DNA from: Azomonas tarimensis
Lineage (GTDB): Bacteria; Pseudomonadota; Gammaproteobacteria; Pseudomonadales; Pseudomonadaceae
Assembly: GCF_042648805.1 (NCBI RefSeq)
Contig: NZ_JBHRXZ010000029.1
Location: 124,001-188,000, forward strand
Direction of reading: 5' to 3'
DNA: 64,000 nucleotides
The translations under genes were made by a program, and so were the position numbers. Below the pieces are notes generated by a model. It was given only the letters and a program-made list of their open reading frames with translations, searched no databases and was not told the origin of the DNA. Each line of letters begins with the position of its first letter. The stretch's first letter is position 1. Of the stretch, positions 46,667 through 53,935 are shown piece after piece.

Positions 46667-47523
46667 TCCAGCGCTGCCGCAACGAGTACCCGGTACGTCT
46701 GATGTGCCGTTGCCTGAAGGTTTCTGCCAGTGGCTATTACGCCTGGCAGGATCGTGATCCAAGCCCGCGAACTCAAGAGAATGCACGTCTGGTCAGGCGC
46801 ATTCGTGAGATTCATGAGGACAGCCGTGGCGTGATCGGCGCACCGCGCATGCATGAGGATTTGCTCGACGAGGCCGAAATCGTCAGCTTGAACCGCGTTG
46901 CTCGCCTGATGGCGGCTGAGCGAATTCAAGGCTGGCCACGCCGTAAGAGGCGTGGTTTTGGACGAGTCGCCAGTGGCCGTCCAGCAGGCGTGAAAAACCT
47001 GCTGGAGCGCGATTTCACCGCGCAGGAGCCGGAGCGCAAGTGGGTCACGGACATCACGGAAATAGCCACACTGGACGGCAAGCTTTTCCTATGTGTGGTG
47101 CTCGACTTGTACAGCAAGCTGGTGATCGGTTGGTCGATGCATCACCGCCAGGATCGGCAGATGGTGATTCGAGCAGTGGAGATGGCGATTTGGCAGCGCC
47201 AGGGTGACTGGTCAGTAATCCTGCATTCGGATCGCGGTAGCCAATTCACCAGCACCGACTACCAGCGCTTTCTGAATCGCAACACGCTGGTCTGCAGCAT
47301 GAGTGCCGTCGGGCATTGCGGCGACAACGCAGCCTGTGAAGGCTTCTTCGGTCAGCTCAAACGGGAGCGCGTTGTCCATCAGTCGTATCGAACTCGTGAT
47401 GAAGCACGGGCGGATTTATTCGACTACATCGAGCGGTTTCATAACCCACGAATGCGTCGTAGAGTCGCCAGGCAAGATCTGAAGTTTTCAGCCCTTTTCA
47501 AACCGTCCGTGGAAATGGGGTAG
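46663..47523 (+). CDS. IS3-family transposase OrfB (DDE integrase core)
   Basis: 286 residues from the GTG at 46663, or produced as OrfAB by frameshift. HTH_21 region (RRIREIHEDSRGVIGAPRMHEDL), then the rve/DDE core: first Asp in WVTDITEIA (near residue 127), second in LHSDRGSQFTS, and the Glu in ACEGFFGQLKRE. The stop codon lies inside the right inverted repeat. All catalytic residues are kept. Confidence 0.92.
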   Translation: MIQRCRNEYPVRLMCRCLKVSASGYYAWQDRDPSPRTQENARLVRRIREIHEDSRGVIGAPRMHEDLLDEAEIVSLNRVARLMAAERIQGWPRRKRRGFGRVASGRPAGVKNLLERDFTAQEPERKWVTDITEIATLDGKLFLCVVLDLYSKLVIGWSMHHRQDRQMVIRAVEMAIWQRQGDWSVILHSDRGSQFTSTDYQRFLNRNTLVCSMSAVGHCGDNAACEGFFGQLKRERVVHQSYRTRDEARADLFDYIERFHNPRMRRRVARQDLKFSALFKPSVEMG

Positions 47524-47665
47524 AACCCCCGCTGTACTGTCGCCATTCTTGGCATGGCCGTGCACTGTCTGCACGGTTTGCAGGGGTGTTGCGGCCAAGC
47601 CCCATCACTCGTTTGTCGCAAGTCGGCATAGTGGTTTCGATACTGGTGAGGTAGGGCTAGGGGTG

Positions 47666-47689
47666 TATACTTTGGCAAATTTTGTCAAA
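47666..47689 (+). promoter_or_regulatory. parDE promoter -10 and operator
   Basis: TATACT (47666-47671) is a -10-like box. It runs into two tandem 9-bp palindromes TTTGGCAAA and TTTGTCAAA, 10 bases apart (47671-47679, 47681-47689). Such a spacing suits paired ribbon-helix-helix dimers, so this is a likely autorepression site for the antitoxin. Confidence 0.55.
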
Positions 47690-47702
47690 GGCGGACAGAG
47701 CC

Positions 47703-47939
47703 ATGAGCACCATGAACATCTCCCTGCCGGACGCCCTCAAGACCTTCGTCGATGACCAGGTCAGCCAGCGAGGCTACAGCACCAGTAGCGAATATGTACG
47801 GGAGCTGATTCGTAAGGATCAGGATCGGCAGCACCTGCGTGGTCTGCTACTGGCCGGGGCTGAGTCGGCTCCCACTGCTCCTGTGGATGGCGACTACTTC
47901 GAATCCCTGCGCGCCAAGGTTCGTAAGGCTCGAGGATGA
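47703..47939 (+). CDS. parD: ParD-family antitoxin
   Basis: 78 residues. The N-terminal ribbon-helix-helix (MNISLPDALKTFVDDQVSQRGYSTSSEYVRELIRK) binds DNA and autoregulates; the C-terminal tail wraps the toxin. The ATG at 47703 is the first codon of the family pattern. It overlaps parE by 4 bases, the standard type II arrangement. Confidence 0.9.
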   Translation: MSTMNISLPDALKTFVDDQVSQRGYSTSSEYVRELIRKDQDRQHLRGLLLAGAESAPTAPVDGDYFESLRAKVRKARG

Positions 47940-48265
47940 AGGCCAAGCCAGTCATTCCGCGAGCCCTTGCCAGCCAGGATGTAGAGGACGCTGTCGGCTA
48001 TTACCTGGGTGAGCAGGCCGAGCAGGCTGCGCTCGATTTCATCGATGCCCTGGAAAACGCGTATACCCACATCAGCCGCCATCCGGCCTCGGGTATGCCT
48101 CGGTACGCCCATGAGCTGGATTTACCAGGGGTGCTCTACTGGCCGCTGAAACGCTATCCCTATCTGGTGTTCTACGTTGAACGCGATGACCATGTCGACG
48201 TATGGCGCGTATTACATGGCATGCGGGACATTCCTGAGTGGCTGGTTGAAAGCGCCTCCCATTAG
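47936..48265 (+). CDS. parE: ParE-family toxin
   Basis: 109 residues of the RelE/ParE fold: QDVEDAVGYYLGEQAEQAALDFIDALENAY, RHPASGMPRY, then the C-terminal DVWRVLHGMRDIPEWL strand. ParE toxins poison DNA gyrase. Full length and intact, paired with parD. It may stabilise the island. Confidence 0.9.
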   Translation: MKAKPVIPRALASQDVEDAVGYYLGEQAEQAALDFIDALENAYTHISRHPASGMPRYAHELDLPGVLYWPLKRYPYLVFYVERDDHVDVWRVLHGMRDIPEWLVESASH

Positions 48266-48512
48266 ATCCGTCGCGGTTGGGTTATGAGTGAGGAAACTGA
48301 ACTCTCCGCAGCCCCAACATTTCAATATTCCTGAAGCTGCAGCGCTTGGCAGGCAATACGTCCCGGATATCTGACCGAATGCAGGTGAAAGCCTCGCGTG
48401 AGCAATCGATGGGCACGTGAAGATACGCTCGGTAAGCGCTCCATAAACCCCGCCTACAATGTTCCCCGGCGGCAGGGATGCTGAGCTCCCGTTTTCACTG
48501 GAGTTCACTGCC
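48266..48512 (+). other. Non-coding stretch after parE
   Basis: About 250 bases without a supported gene. It is probably worn mobile-element DNA, because IS66 debris follows at once; I could not place it. Confidence 0.4.
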
Positions 48513-48563
48513 ATGATGCGTCCCGACGCTAAGGTCCAGGAGGTCGACCTGTATAGGTTCTGA
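48513..48563 (+). pseudogene. IS66-family TnpB N-terminal remnant
   Basis: A 16-codon frame beginning MMRPDAKVQEVDLYR matches the start of IS66 OrfB (TnpB) and then hits a stop. The rest of the gene is missing. Confidence 0.6.
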
Positions 48564-48609
48564 CACCGCGCTTCGTGGCCTGAGCCGGTGTAATCCGGCG
48601 CCATGAAAT

Positions 48610-48882
48610 TTGGGCGCCGACAACCTTCCCGACGATCCCGTCCTGCTCAGCTCTGATTCTGCAGTTGCAGGAAGAGAACGCAAACTGTTCTTACCCAAAT
48701 CCGGGCGTAGTCCCGAGGATGCCGATTCCTCAGTGGCCATGTTCAACGAGGCCGAGGAACTGATCGAAGCCGCACCTGAAGCGTTTGCAGAAGAAACCCG
48801 GGGGAAGACGACTCCCCCGGCCAAGTGCCGCGGCAAGCGCAAGCCGTTGTCATTTAGGGTGAATCATATGGGGTCTCTTTAG
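48610..48882 (+). pseudogene. IS66-family TnpC internal remnant
   Basis: A 90-codon frame with SVAMFNEAEELIEAAPEA and CRGKRKPLSF resembles the linker of IS66 transposase TnpC (LFNEAE, then GRKPLP). The KFGRR segment just upstream (about 48606) is in another frame. The catalytic domain is absent. Together with the TnpB stub it marks a deleted IS66 element. Confidence 0.6.
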
Positions 48883-49020
48883 TCACTAAGAGTGACTTAA
48901 TTTTCTATTTAATAAACTGGCAGCGTTTGCATGTGGTTTGTCTAGACTGGATTTTAGTCATTACCAGTGATCAAACTCCCAGCATCAAGGCCAACGCCTC
49001 TTCCTGGAGGTGCAGACCTC

Positions 49021-50212
49021 GGGATGGTCTGAAGTAGCCCTGTATCTCCAGCAGATTTCCGCTCTGCCGATTTAAAAGCGGCGACTCGACCAAAAACGAT
49101 CAGATAACCCGCCCATTTCGGTGTTTCTGGCCGCCGAGAGCACCTCGCGGAGGCCATTTCCCACCTTACAGGCGCACCTCTCCTGCATTCGTCAGCAAAT
49201 GTCGGCGAGCCATCCACAGATTCGACAGCGCGAACAGCGTCACCAGTTGCGCCGTGTTCTTCACCAGTCCGCGAAAACGCACCTTGGTGTAACCAAACTG
49301 GCGCTTGATTACCCGGAAGGGGTGCTCGACCTTGGCCCGCACCTGCGCCTTGGCCTTTTCGACCTTGCGCTTGGCTTTGTACAGTGCGCTGCGCTTACTC
49401 AGCTTCTTATATGTACTGCGGCGGGCAGCGATCTGCCAGATCATCTCCCGGCCTTCATGTTCTGGGCGTTTCTCTACGCCGGTGTAACCCGCGTCGGCAC
49501 CGACCATGTTTTCCTCGCCGTGCAGCAGTTTGTCGACCTGGGTAACGTCAGCAACGTTGGCCGCCGTACCCACCACGCTGTGCACCAGGCCCGACTCGTC
49601 GTCCACACCGATATGTGCCTTCATACCGAAGTAATACTGGTTGCCCTTCTTGGCCTGGTGCATTTCCGGATCGCGTTTGCCGTCCTTGTTCTTGGTCGAA
49701 CACGGCGCATTGATCAGCGTGGCATCGACGATGGTACCTTGGCGCAGCGACAAACCACGGTCACCCAAGTAGCCATTGATCACTGCCAGGATGCCAGCAG
49801 CCAGCTCGTGTTTCTCCAGCAAACGACGGAAGTTGAGGATGGTGGTCTCGTCAGGGATGCGCTCCAGATTCAACCCCGCAAACTGGCGCAGGATAGTGGT
49901 CTCGTACAGGGCTTCCTCCATCGCCGGGTCGCTGTAGCCGAACCAGTTTTGCATCAGATGGACACGCAGCATCGCCATCAGCGGATAGGCCGGTCGGCCG
50001 CCTTCACCCTTGGGGTAATGCGGCTCGATCAAGGCAATCAAACCCTTCCACGGCACCACCCGATCCATTTCGATCAGGAACAACTCTTTGCGGGTCTGTT
50101 TGCGCTTGCCGGCGTACTCGGCGTCAGCGAAGGTCAGCTGCTTCATCGGAACTCGGGCGTGGTGAGAGTCTGGGCATTTTGCCAAATCAGGAAGTCTTCT
50201 TCAGAGTTTCCC
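49021..50212 (-). mobile_element. IS5-family insertion sequence (about 1.19 kb)
   Basis: Candidate terminal repeats GGGATGGTCTGAAGTAG (49021-49037) and, inverted, GGGAAACTCTGAAGAAG (50196-50212) match at 13 of 17 bases and bracket one transposase gene. The size fits IS5. I could not find a clear target duplication, so the ends are tentative. It lies between the conjugative debris and the amiRC/urease locus. Confidence 0.7.
49166..50146 (-). CDS. IS5-family transposase
   Basis: 326 residues from the MKQLTFADAEYAGK start (13 more codons are open upstream). The DDE transposase fold is present: TIVDATLINAPCSTKNKDGKRDPEM with the first Asp, a VGADAGYTG segment with the second, and the C-terminal RAKVEHPFRVIKRQFG with the Glu. 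The N-terminal DUF772-like part (GGRPAYPLMAMLRVHLMQ) is intact. It looks functional. Confidence 0.92.
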   Translation of the reverse strand: MKQLTFADAEYAGKRKQTRKELFLIEMDRVVPWKGLIALIEPHYPKGEGGRPAYPLMAMLRVHLMQNWFGYSDPAMEEALYETTILRQFAGLNLERIPDETTILNFRRLLEKHELAAGILAVINGYLGDRGLSLRQGTIVDATLINAPCSTKNKDGKRDPEMHQAKKGNQYYFGMKAHIGVDDESGLVHSVVGTAANVADVTQVDKLLHGEENMVGADAGYTGVEKRPEHEGREMIWQIAARRSTYKKLSKRSALYKAKRKVEKAKAQVRAKVEHPFRVIKRQFGYTKVRFRGLVKNTAQLVTLFALSNLWMARRHLLTNAGEVRL

Positions 50213-50509
50213 TCGGCGGCGGAGGGCACTCGCAAGATGGCAGCGGCGCTGTCCCGGCAGCCCCCATGACCTGTTTGACCTGGGGCAATGCTGGCGGGCG
50301 AGAGGGCCGACGAGCGCCTGTGGCGGACTTTCCTGGTCTACTTGTCCAGCCCAGGAGATGCCGGAGCCGGGTGAGCGGCGAGGTTTCGAGAAGACCTCAG
50401 CGCGCACTTCGATGCAATGACCGCAGAGCCGACGAGCGTTGGCGAGTGAGATCTCCGGTATAGAAGTAATGCGCTCGTGGCGTAGCAGCGTTGTCTTGGC
50501 CTCGCCCTG
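50213..50509 (+). other. Region between IS5 element and amiR, no gene seen
   Basis: About 300 GC-rich bases. A 68-aa and a 94-aa frame exist but neither has family features or a ribosome site. No terminator for amiR is evident. Confidence 0.4.
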
Positions 50510-51136
50510 TCATTTGACGAAAAAGCTGCGGGCGTTGATCAGAGCCTCGGCGATCTTTTCCACGGGCTCGCGTTTGGCCATCGCCTGGTCCCGTAGCGCA
50601 TTATAAGCCTCGCGCTCGCTCAGACCCTGCGTCTCGATAAGGATGTTTTTCGCATTCTGGATGGTCCGGTTGACCGCCAGTCGACCTTCCAGGCGCTTGA
50701 CATGCTTCTCCCGGTCTCGCGCCTTTTGGGCCTGGTTGAGTGTCAAGACGATTGAGGCCAGCACACCGAAGGATCTCACCGGCGCGGGGATGACTGCGAA
50801 GGCATCCAACTGTTGCAGTGCTTCGATTATGATTGGATTCTCGAATCGGATGACCGGAAGGATGGGGATCGCGCGCTTAAATAGCCAAGGTGCATTGATC
50901 GATAGGGTTTCCGGCGTGACCGCCAGAATGATGAGGTCCGTTTCCGCCGGCGCCCGGTCCGGAATCGGCCACTGGGTACGTACTTGACAACCGATGCGTT
51001 GAAGTTGCGCGGTAAGGTTCTGGCCGTCTTCATTGTCCGGGTGAATCACCAGTACCGTCAGTTCGCGCAATGTTTTCAGGGGCGTCGGTTCCGACCCCTG
51101 TGTGAAACGCCGCTTCTTGCCTGAGCGCAAAGTCAT
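50510..51136 (-). CDS. amiR: AmiR-like ANTAR-domain transcription antiterminator
   Basis: 208 residues: an N-terminal pseudo-receiver domain (about 25-145, LTVLVIHPDNEDGQNLTAQLQRIGC) lacking a clear phosphoacceptor pocket, a coiled-coil linker, and a C-terminal ANTAR RNA-binding domain (about 150-208, VNRTIQNAKNILIETQGLSE, then ALRDQAMAKREPV). In P. aeruginosa AmiR is held by AmiC and, when freed by an amide, binds leader RNA and prevents termination. The start shares its A with the amiC stop. A fitting RNA target lies in the urease leader at 52607. Confidence 0.92.
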   Translation of the reverse strand: MTLRSGKKRRFTQGSEPTPLKTLRELTVLVIHPDNEDGQNLTAQLQRIGCQVRTQWPIPDRAPAETDLIILAVTPETLSINAPWLFKRAIPILPVIRFENPIIIEALQQLDAFAVIPAPVRSFGVLASIVLTLNQAQKARDREKHVKRLEGRLAVNRTIQNAKNILIETQGLSEREAYNALRDQAMAKREPVEKIAEALINARSFFVK

Positions 51137-52278
51137 CAGCCGCGCCTTCTTCTCGTTGCCCAGGAGCCGAGCTTCGGCGAGATGAGGTAGGGGTCGGGCG
51201 CCACGTTGTGCGTGGTTTGAAAGAGGATATCGAACTGGCCATCCGGCCGGGCGCGTCCGATGCGGGCGTGCAAGTAAGTATGATGGTTGTTGCCGTTGAC
51301 CCGAATTGTTCCCTGGGGGGCTTGGTATTCCAGCGAGGGAAGGATCTCGCGGATCATGTCGACGCGTTCACTACGCGCCCTGCGCATGGCCATTGCAAGC
51401 AGGTGGACCTGGAAATAGGCCGCTTCCCAGCACATATCCGTCACTTGGTCCTCACCGAACATTTGCTTGTGACGTTCCACCGCCCTGCGATTGGCTTCGG
51501 TGTCTACGGACTGGAAGTAACTGGCTGCGGTGATATGCCCGGCAACGTCCTGTGCGCCAATTCGCCTGATCTCCGTTTCGCTGGTGGTCAAACTGGCGAT
51601 CGGCAACTCTTCAGGCGTCAGGCCAAGTTGGCGATACCCTTCGTATAGATAGCCGAGGCTTTCACCTACCACGGTGCAGAAGATGAAGGAAGGCGGGTCC
51701 TTTTCGATATGGCTTAACAGTTTTGAATAATCTTCGCGGCATGCATCCAGTGGTACATAATATTCTCCAAGTTTCTCTCCTTCCTCCTCGTAAATAAGAT
51801 CGCTCATGATGCGATTGGACTCATAAGGGTAGATGTAGTCGGTGCCGATCATCAGGACACGCTTGCCGTAATGCTCGAACATGTAGTTCGCCAGTGGCAC
51901 GTTGTTAAGGTGCGACGTGGAGCCGGTGTAGATGACATTTTCGGAGTATTCAAAACCTTCGTAGAACACCGGATAGAACAGGAGGGCGTTATAGCGTTCG
52001 ACGATGGGGAGCACCATCTTGCGCATCCTGGACATATAGCAGCCCAGCAAAAAGTTGATGCCCTGGTCGCGGATTAACGACTCGGCATGCTCGACGTAAA
52101 GTGCAGTTTTCGACCTTGGGTCGCGCTGGCAAAGCTGGAAAGGGCGGCCGTCGATTCCGCCCTGCTCGTTGACTTCGGCGATGGCAAGTTCGGTGCCTCG
52201 CCGCATAGAGACCTCAATGTCCCTGAGAGGGCCCGATTCAGAAAACAATCCGCCCAGTAAGATGGGGTTATTCGACAT
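51136..52278 (-). CDS. amiC: AmiC-like amide sensor / AmiR-binding protein
   Basis: 380 residues, a cytoplasmic type I periplasmic-binding-protein fold without signal peptide (start MSNNPILLGGLFSESGP at 52278; the frame is open further upstream without support). LLGCYMSRMRKMVLPIVER and LLFYPVFYEGFEYSENVIYTG are the ligand-domain signatures shared with amide and urea receptors. It resembles the UrtA protein of this same locus, as AmiC resembles LIV-type receptors. It should sequester AmiR until ligand binds. It is transcribed from a perfect sigma-54 promoter at 52329. Confidence 0.92.
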   Translation of the reverse strand: MSNNPILLGGLFSESGPLRDIEVSMRRGTELAIAEVNEQGGIDGRPFQLCQRDPRSKTALYVEHAESLIRDQGINFLLGCYMSRMRKMVLPIVERYNALLFYPVFYEGFEYSENVIYTGSTSHLNNVPLANYMFEHYGKRVLMIGTDYIYPYESNRIMSDLIYEEEGEKLGEYYVPLDACREDYSKLLSHIEKDPPSFIFCTVVGESLGYLYEGYRQLGLTPEELPIASLTTSETEIRRIGAQDVAGHITAASYFQSVDTEANRRAVERHKQMFGEDQVTDMCWEAAYFQVHLLAMAMRRARSERVDMIREILPSLEYQAPQGTIRVNGNNHHTYLHARIGRARPDGQFDILFQTTHNVAPDPYLISPKLGSWATRRRRG

Positions 52279-52328
52279 TGTGCGGCCTTGAGTTGCGGGC
52301 GAATAATGAGTCCAGTCGCAGGTGGTGC

Positions 52329-52344
52329 TGCAAGAGCGGTGCCA
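52329..52344 (-). promoter_or_regulatory. Sigma-54 promoter of amiC-amiR
   Basis: On the minus strand it reads TGGCAC-CGCTC-TTGCA, identical to the -24/-12 consensus with the required spacing. Transcription would begin near 52318, about 40 bases before amiC. Confidence 0.87.
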
Positions 52345-52412
52345 TCGGCGTATTCGTGGGTGCAGCTGCTTCTGTAAGGATGCATGGCGAAGGGTGGCTA
52401 CCGCTTGGATTC

Positions 52413-52460
52413 TGACCGCCGATGGTGCGCACAGGCTCCAAAAAGCACGCTTATGGTGCA
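52413..52460. promoter_or_regulatory. Two NtrC-like sites between amiC and ureE
   Basis: Compared with TGCACC-N5-GGTGCA: 52444-52460 (AGCACG-CTTAT-GGTGCA) matches 10 of 12, and 52413-52429 (TGACCG-CCGAT-GGTGCG) matches 8 of 12. Their centres are 31 bases apart, about 103 and 134 bases upstream of the amiC start site and 154 and 185 upstream of the proposed urease start site. They are positioned to serve as a shared enhancer. Confidence 0.55.
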
Positions 52461-52579
52461 CTTTTTCCTGTGCAGAATTAAGGTTTCCCAGCAGGAATGC
52501 CTCCTTCAGCGGTTGGCCCATTTCTTGATAGACCCTTGCCGCTAGCACCACCGCTTGGCCATACGCCCTTCGGCATGTA

Positions 52580-52595
52580 TGGGATCGGTGATGCA
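52580..52595 (+). promoter_or_regulatory. Probable sigma-54 promoter of the urease operon
   Basis: TGGGAT-CGGTG-ATGCA keeps the invariant GG-N10-GC spacing and most -24/-12 bases. Predicted start near 52606, one base before the first antiterminator hairpin. It is weaker than the other two sigma-54 promoters of the locus. A sigma-70-like pair, TTGGCC-17-TATGGG (52555-52583), is the alternative. Confidence 0.5.
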
Positions 52596-52606
52596 CGAAC
52601 TGGGTC

Positions 52607-52645
52607 AGACAAAGACGTCTCCCCAGCCCAGGCACAGAAAGCCTG
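52607..52645 (+). promoter_or_regulatory. ANTAR-type two-hairpin antiterminator in the urease leader
   Basis: Hairpin P1: stem AGAC/GTCT (52607-52610, 52617-52620) with hexaloop AAAGAC, having A at 1 and G at 4. Hairpin P2: stem CAGGC/GCCTG (52629-52633, 52641-52645) with loop ACAGAAA, again A1 and G4 but 7 bases. Tandem AnnGnn loops are the known recognition element of ANTAR proteins. The 3' arm of P2 (52641-52645) is also part of the 5' arm of the terminator at 52639, so P2 and the terminator exclude each other. AmiR, encoded next door, is the obvious ligand. Confidence 0.8.
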
Positions 52646-52690
52646 ACACCCGACCTGCGTTCGCAGACTTGGGCGTCAGGCTTTTTTTTT
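52639..52690 (+). terminator. Leader terminator upstream of ureE
   Basis: AAGCCTGACACCC (52639-52651) pairs with GGGCGTCAGGCTT (52671-52683) with one A-C mismatch. It encloses an inner CTGCG/CGCAG hairpin and is followed by a nine-T run. It stands 58 bases before ureE with no gene ending upstream on this strand, so it acts as an attenuator of the urease operon. Confidence 0.9.
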
Positions 52691-52748
52691 GCCCATCAGG
52701 GCGCCGTGAGCGGTGACCTTGGGCGCGACAGAACAGTGGAGGGTTTGC

Positions 52749-53195
52749 ATGCTTACGCTCACTCGGATCCTTGGGTCGGCGGTCGATCCGGATATCGGCG
52801 ATCAGCTGCATCACCTCGAGCATGAGGGCCGCGTCGAGAGCCTCTGGCTGGCGCCGGAAGATACCCAGCGGCATCGGTTGCGCCTGCTGAGCGACAAAGG
52901 CACTGACTGTGCGATTGCCCTCGATCGCCGCTTGAATCTGTTCAATGGCGCTGTGTTGCTGATCGAGGCGCAGCGGGCGATCGTGGTACGCACCCAGGAC
53001 CAGCAATGGCTTCGTATTGCTCCGCTCGATGCCGAAGCGGCGCTGGAGTTGGGTTACTTCGCCGGCAACATGCACTGGACCGTCCGCTTCGAAGGCGGCC
53101 ACCTGCTGATCGCGCAGAGCGGGTCGCGCGCCGATTATCTTGCCCGTCTCGAGCCGATTCTGGCGGACGGTCGCGCCCGGATCCTCGAGCCGTGA
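52749..53195 (+). CDS. ureE: Urease accessory protein UreE (nickel chaperone)
   Basis: 148 residues: an N-terminal peptide-binding domain and a C-terminal metal-binding domain. LGYFAGNMHWTVRFEGGHLLIAQ (about 97-120) keeps the His in the UreE nickel-binding strand region. The C-terminal His-rich tail of many UreE proteins is absent. A GGAGG box precedes the ATG at 52749. First gene of ureE-F-AB-C-G-D; its stop overlaps ureF by 4 bases. It delivers nickel to UreG/UreC in the cytosol. Confidence 0.88.
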   Translation: MLTLTRILGSAVDPDIGDQLHHLEHEGRVESLWLAPEDTQRHRLRLLSDKGTDCAIALDRRLNLFNGAVLLIEAQRAIVVRTQDQQWLRIAPLDAEAALELGYFAGNMHWTVRFEGGHLLIAQSGSRADYLARLEPILADGRARILEP

Positions 53196-53923
53196 GCGCC
53201 CTGGCCAGTCGCCTGGCCGCGCTCCAGCAGGCCGACAGTTTCTTCCCGGCGGGAACGCTCGGCTGTTCGTGGGGCCTTGAGACGTTGTTCGCCGACCACT
53301 GGCTCCCAGCCGTCGAACCGACCGGGCAACGGCGCAGCCGCCGCGTGCAGCGCCAGGAGCGGGGCGACGTGGTCGCGGATTTTATTCGTTTCCAGCTGAG
53401 CCACCGCTGGAATAGCTTCGATCGTCCCTTCCTGTTCGCGGCCTGGCAGGGGGCCAATGATGAGGCGGAGCTGATCGAGCTGGATGGTCAGATCGAGGCG
53501 ATGACCTTGGCGAAGGAAATGCGTGAAGGATCCCGGCGCAATGGCGGGTCCTTGCTCCGGGTACATGCCGAGCTCGGCACACCTGGGGCGGGGCGCCTGC
53601 AGCAGTGCGTCGGAGATGGCTCGCTGCAGGGCCACCTGCCGATCGTGCAAGGCGCGCTTTGGCGCCATCTCGGTCTCGCCTGGGGCGACGCTGAAGTCGC
53701 GTCCGTCCATGGTTTCTGCACCACGCTGGCGAGCGCCGCGTTGCGGCTGGGGCTGTTCGGCCACATCGAAGCCCAGCGGGTGCTGGCCGAGGTGCGCGGT
53801 GACCTGCTGGCGTTGCTCGACAAGCCGCCGCTGGACGTGGTGGACGCCCACAGCTTCGTTCCCCTTACCGAAATCGCCGTGATGCGTCATGAGCATCAGG
53901 CCCTTCGCCTGTTCTTCAACTGA
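53192..53923 (+). CDS. ureF: Urease accessory protein UreF
   Basis: 243 residues from the GTG overlapping the ureE stop. All-helical UreF fold: ALQQADSFFPAGTLGCSWGLETL at the N terminus (the usual D-S-x-F-P-x-G pattern), GALWRHLGLAW and a C-terminal HEHQALRLFFN. UreF bridges UreD and UreG and gates GTP hydrolysis. An insertion-like polar stretch near residues 40-60 makes it divergent from textbook UreF. Confidence 0.85.
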   Translation: MSALASRLAALQQADSFFPAGTLGCSWGLETLFADHWLPAVEPTGQRRSRRVQRQERGDVVADFIRFQLSHRWNSFDRPFLFAAWQGANDEAELIELDGQIEAMTLAKEMREGSRRNGGSLLRVHAELGTPGAGRLQQCVGDGSLQGHLPIVQGALWRHLGLAWGDAEVASVHGFCTTLASAALRLGLFGHIEAQRVLAEVRGDLLALLDKPPLDVVDAHSFVPLTEIAVMRHEHQALRLFFN

Positions 53924-53935
53924 CCGGAGCCGTTC

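Larger units (their letters stand above)
46306..47530 (+). mobile_element. IS3-family insertion sequence, complete (1225 bp)
   Basis: The inverted repeats begin GGGGGTTCTAC at both ends and match at 24 of the first 30 bases. They are flanked by a 4-bp direct repeat, GCTG (46302-46305 and 47531-47534), which marks the target duplication. It holds overlapping orfA and orfB. It looks intact and potentially active, and it interrupts a trb remnant. Confidence 0.9.

Noticed and set aside
47531..47680. Continuation of trbI on the other side of the IS3 element
   Set aside because: Joining the flanks without one GCTG copy gives a frame (reading ...PRMATVQ) with no TrbI-like sequence.
49121..50269. 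382-codon plus-strand frame over the IS5 element
   Set aside because: Shadow of the transposase on the minus strand, which has the DDE motifs.
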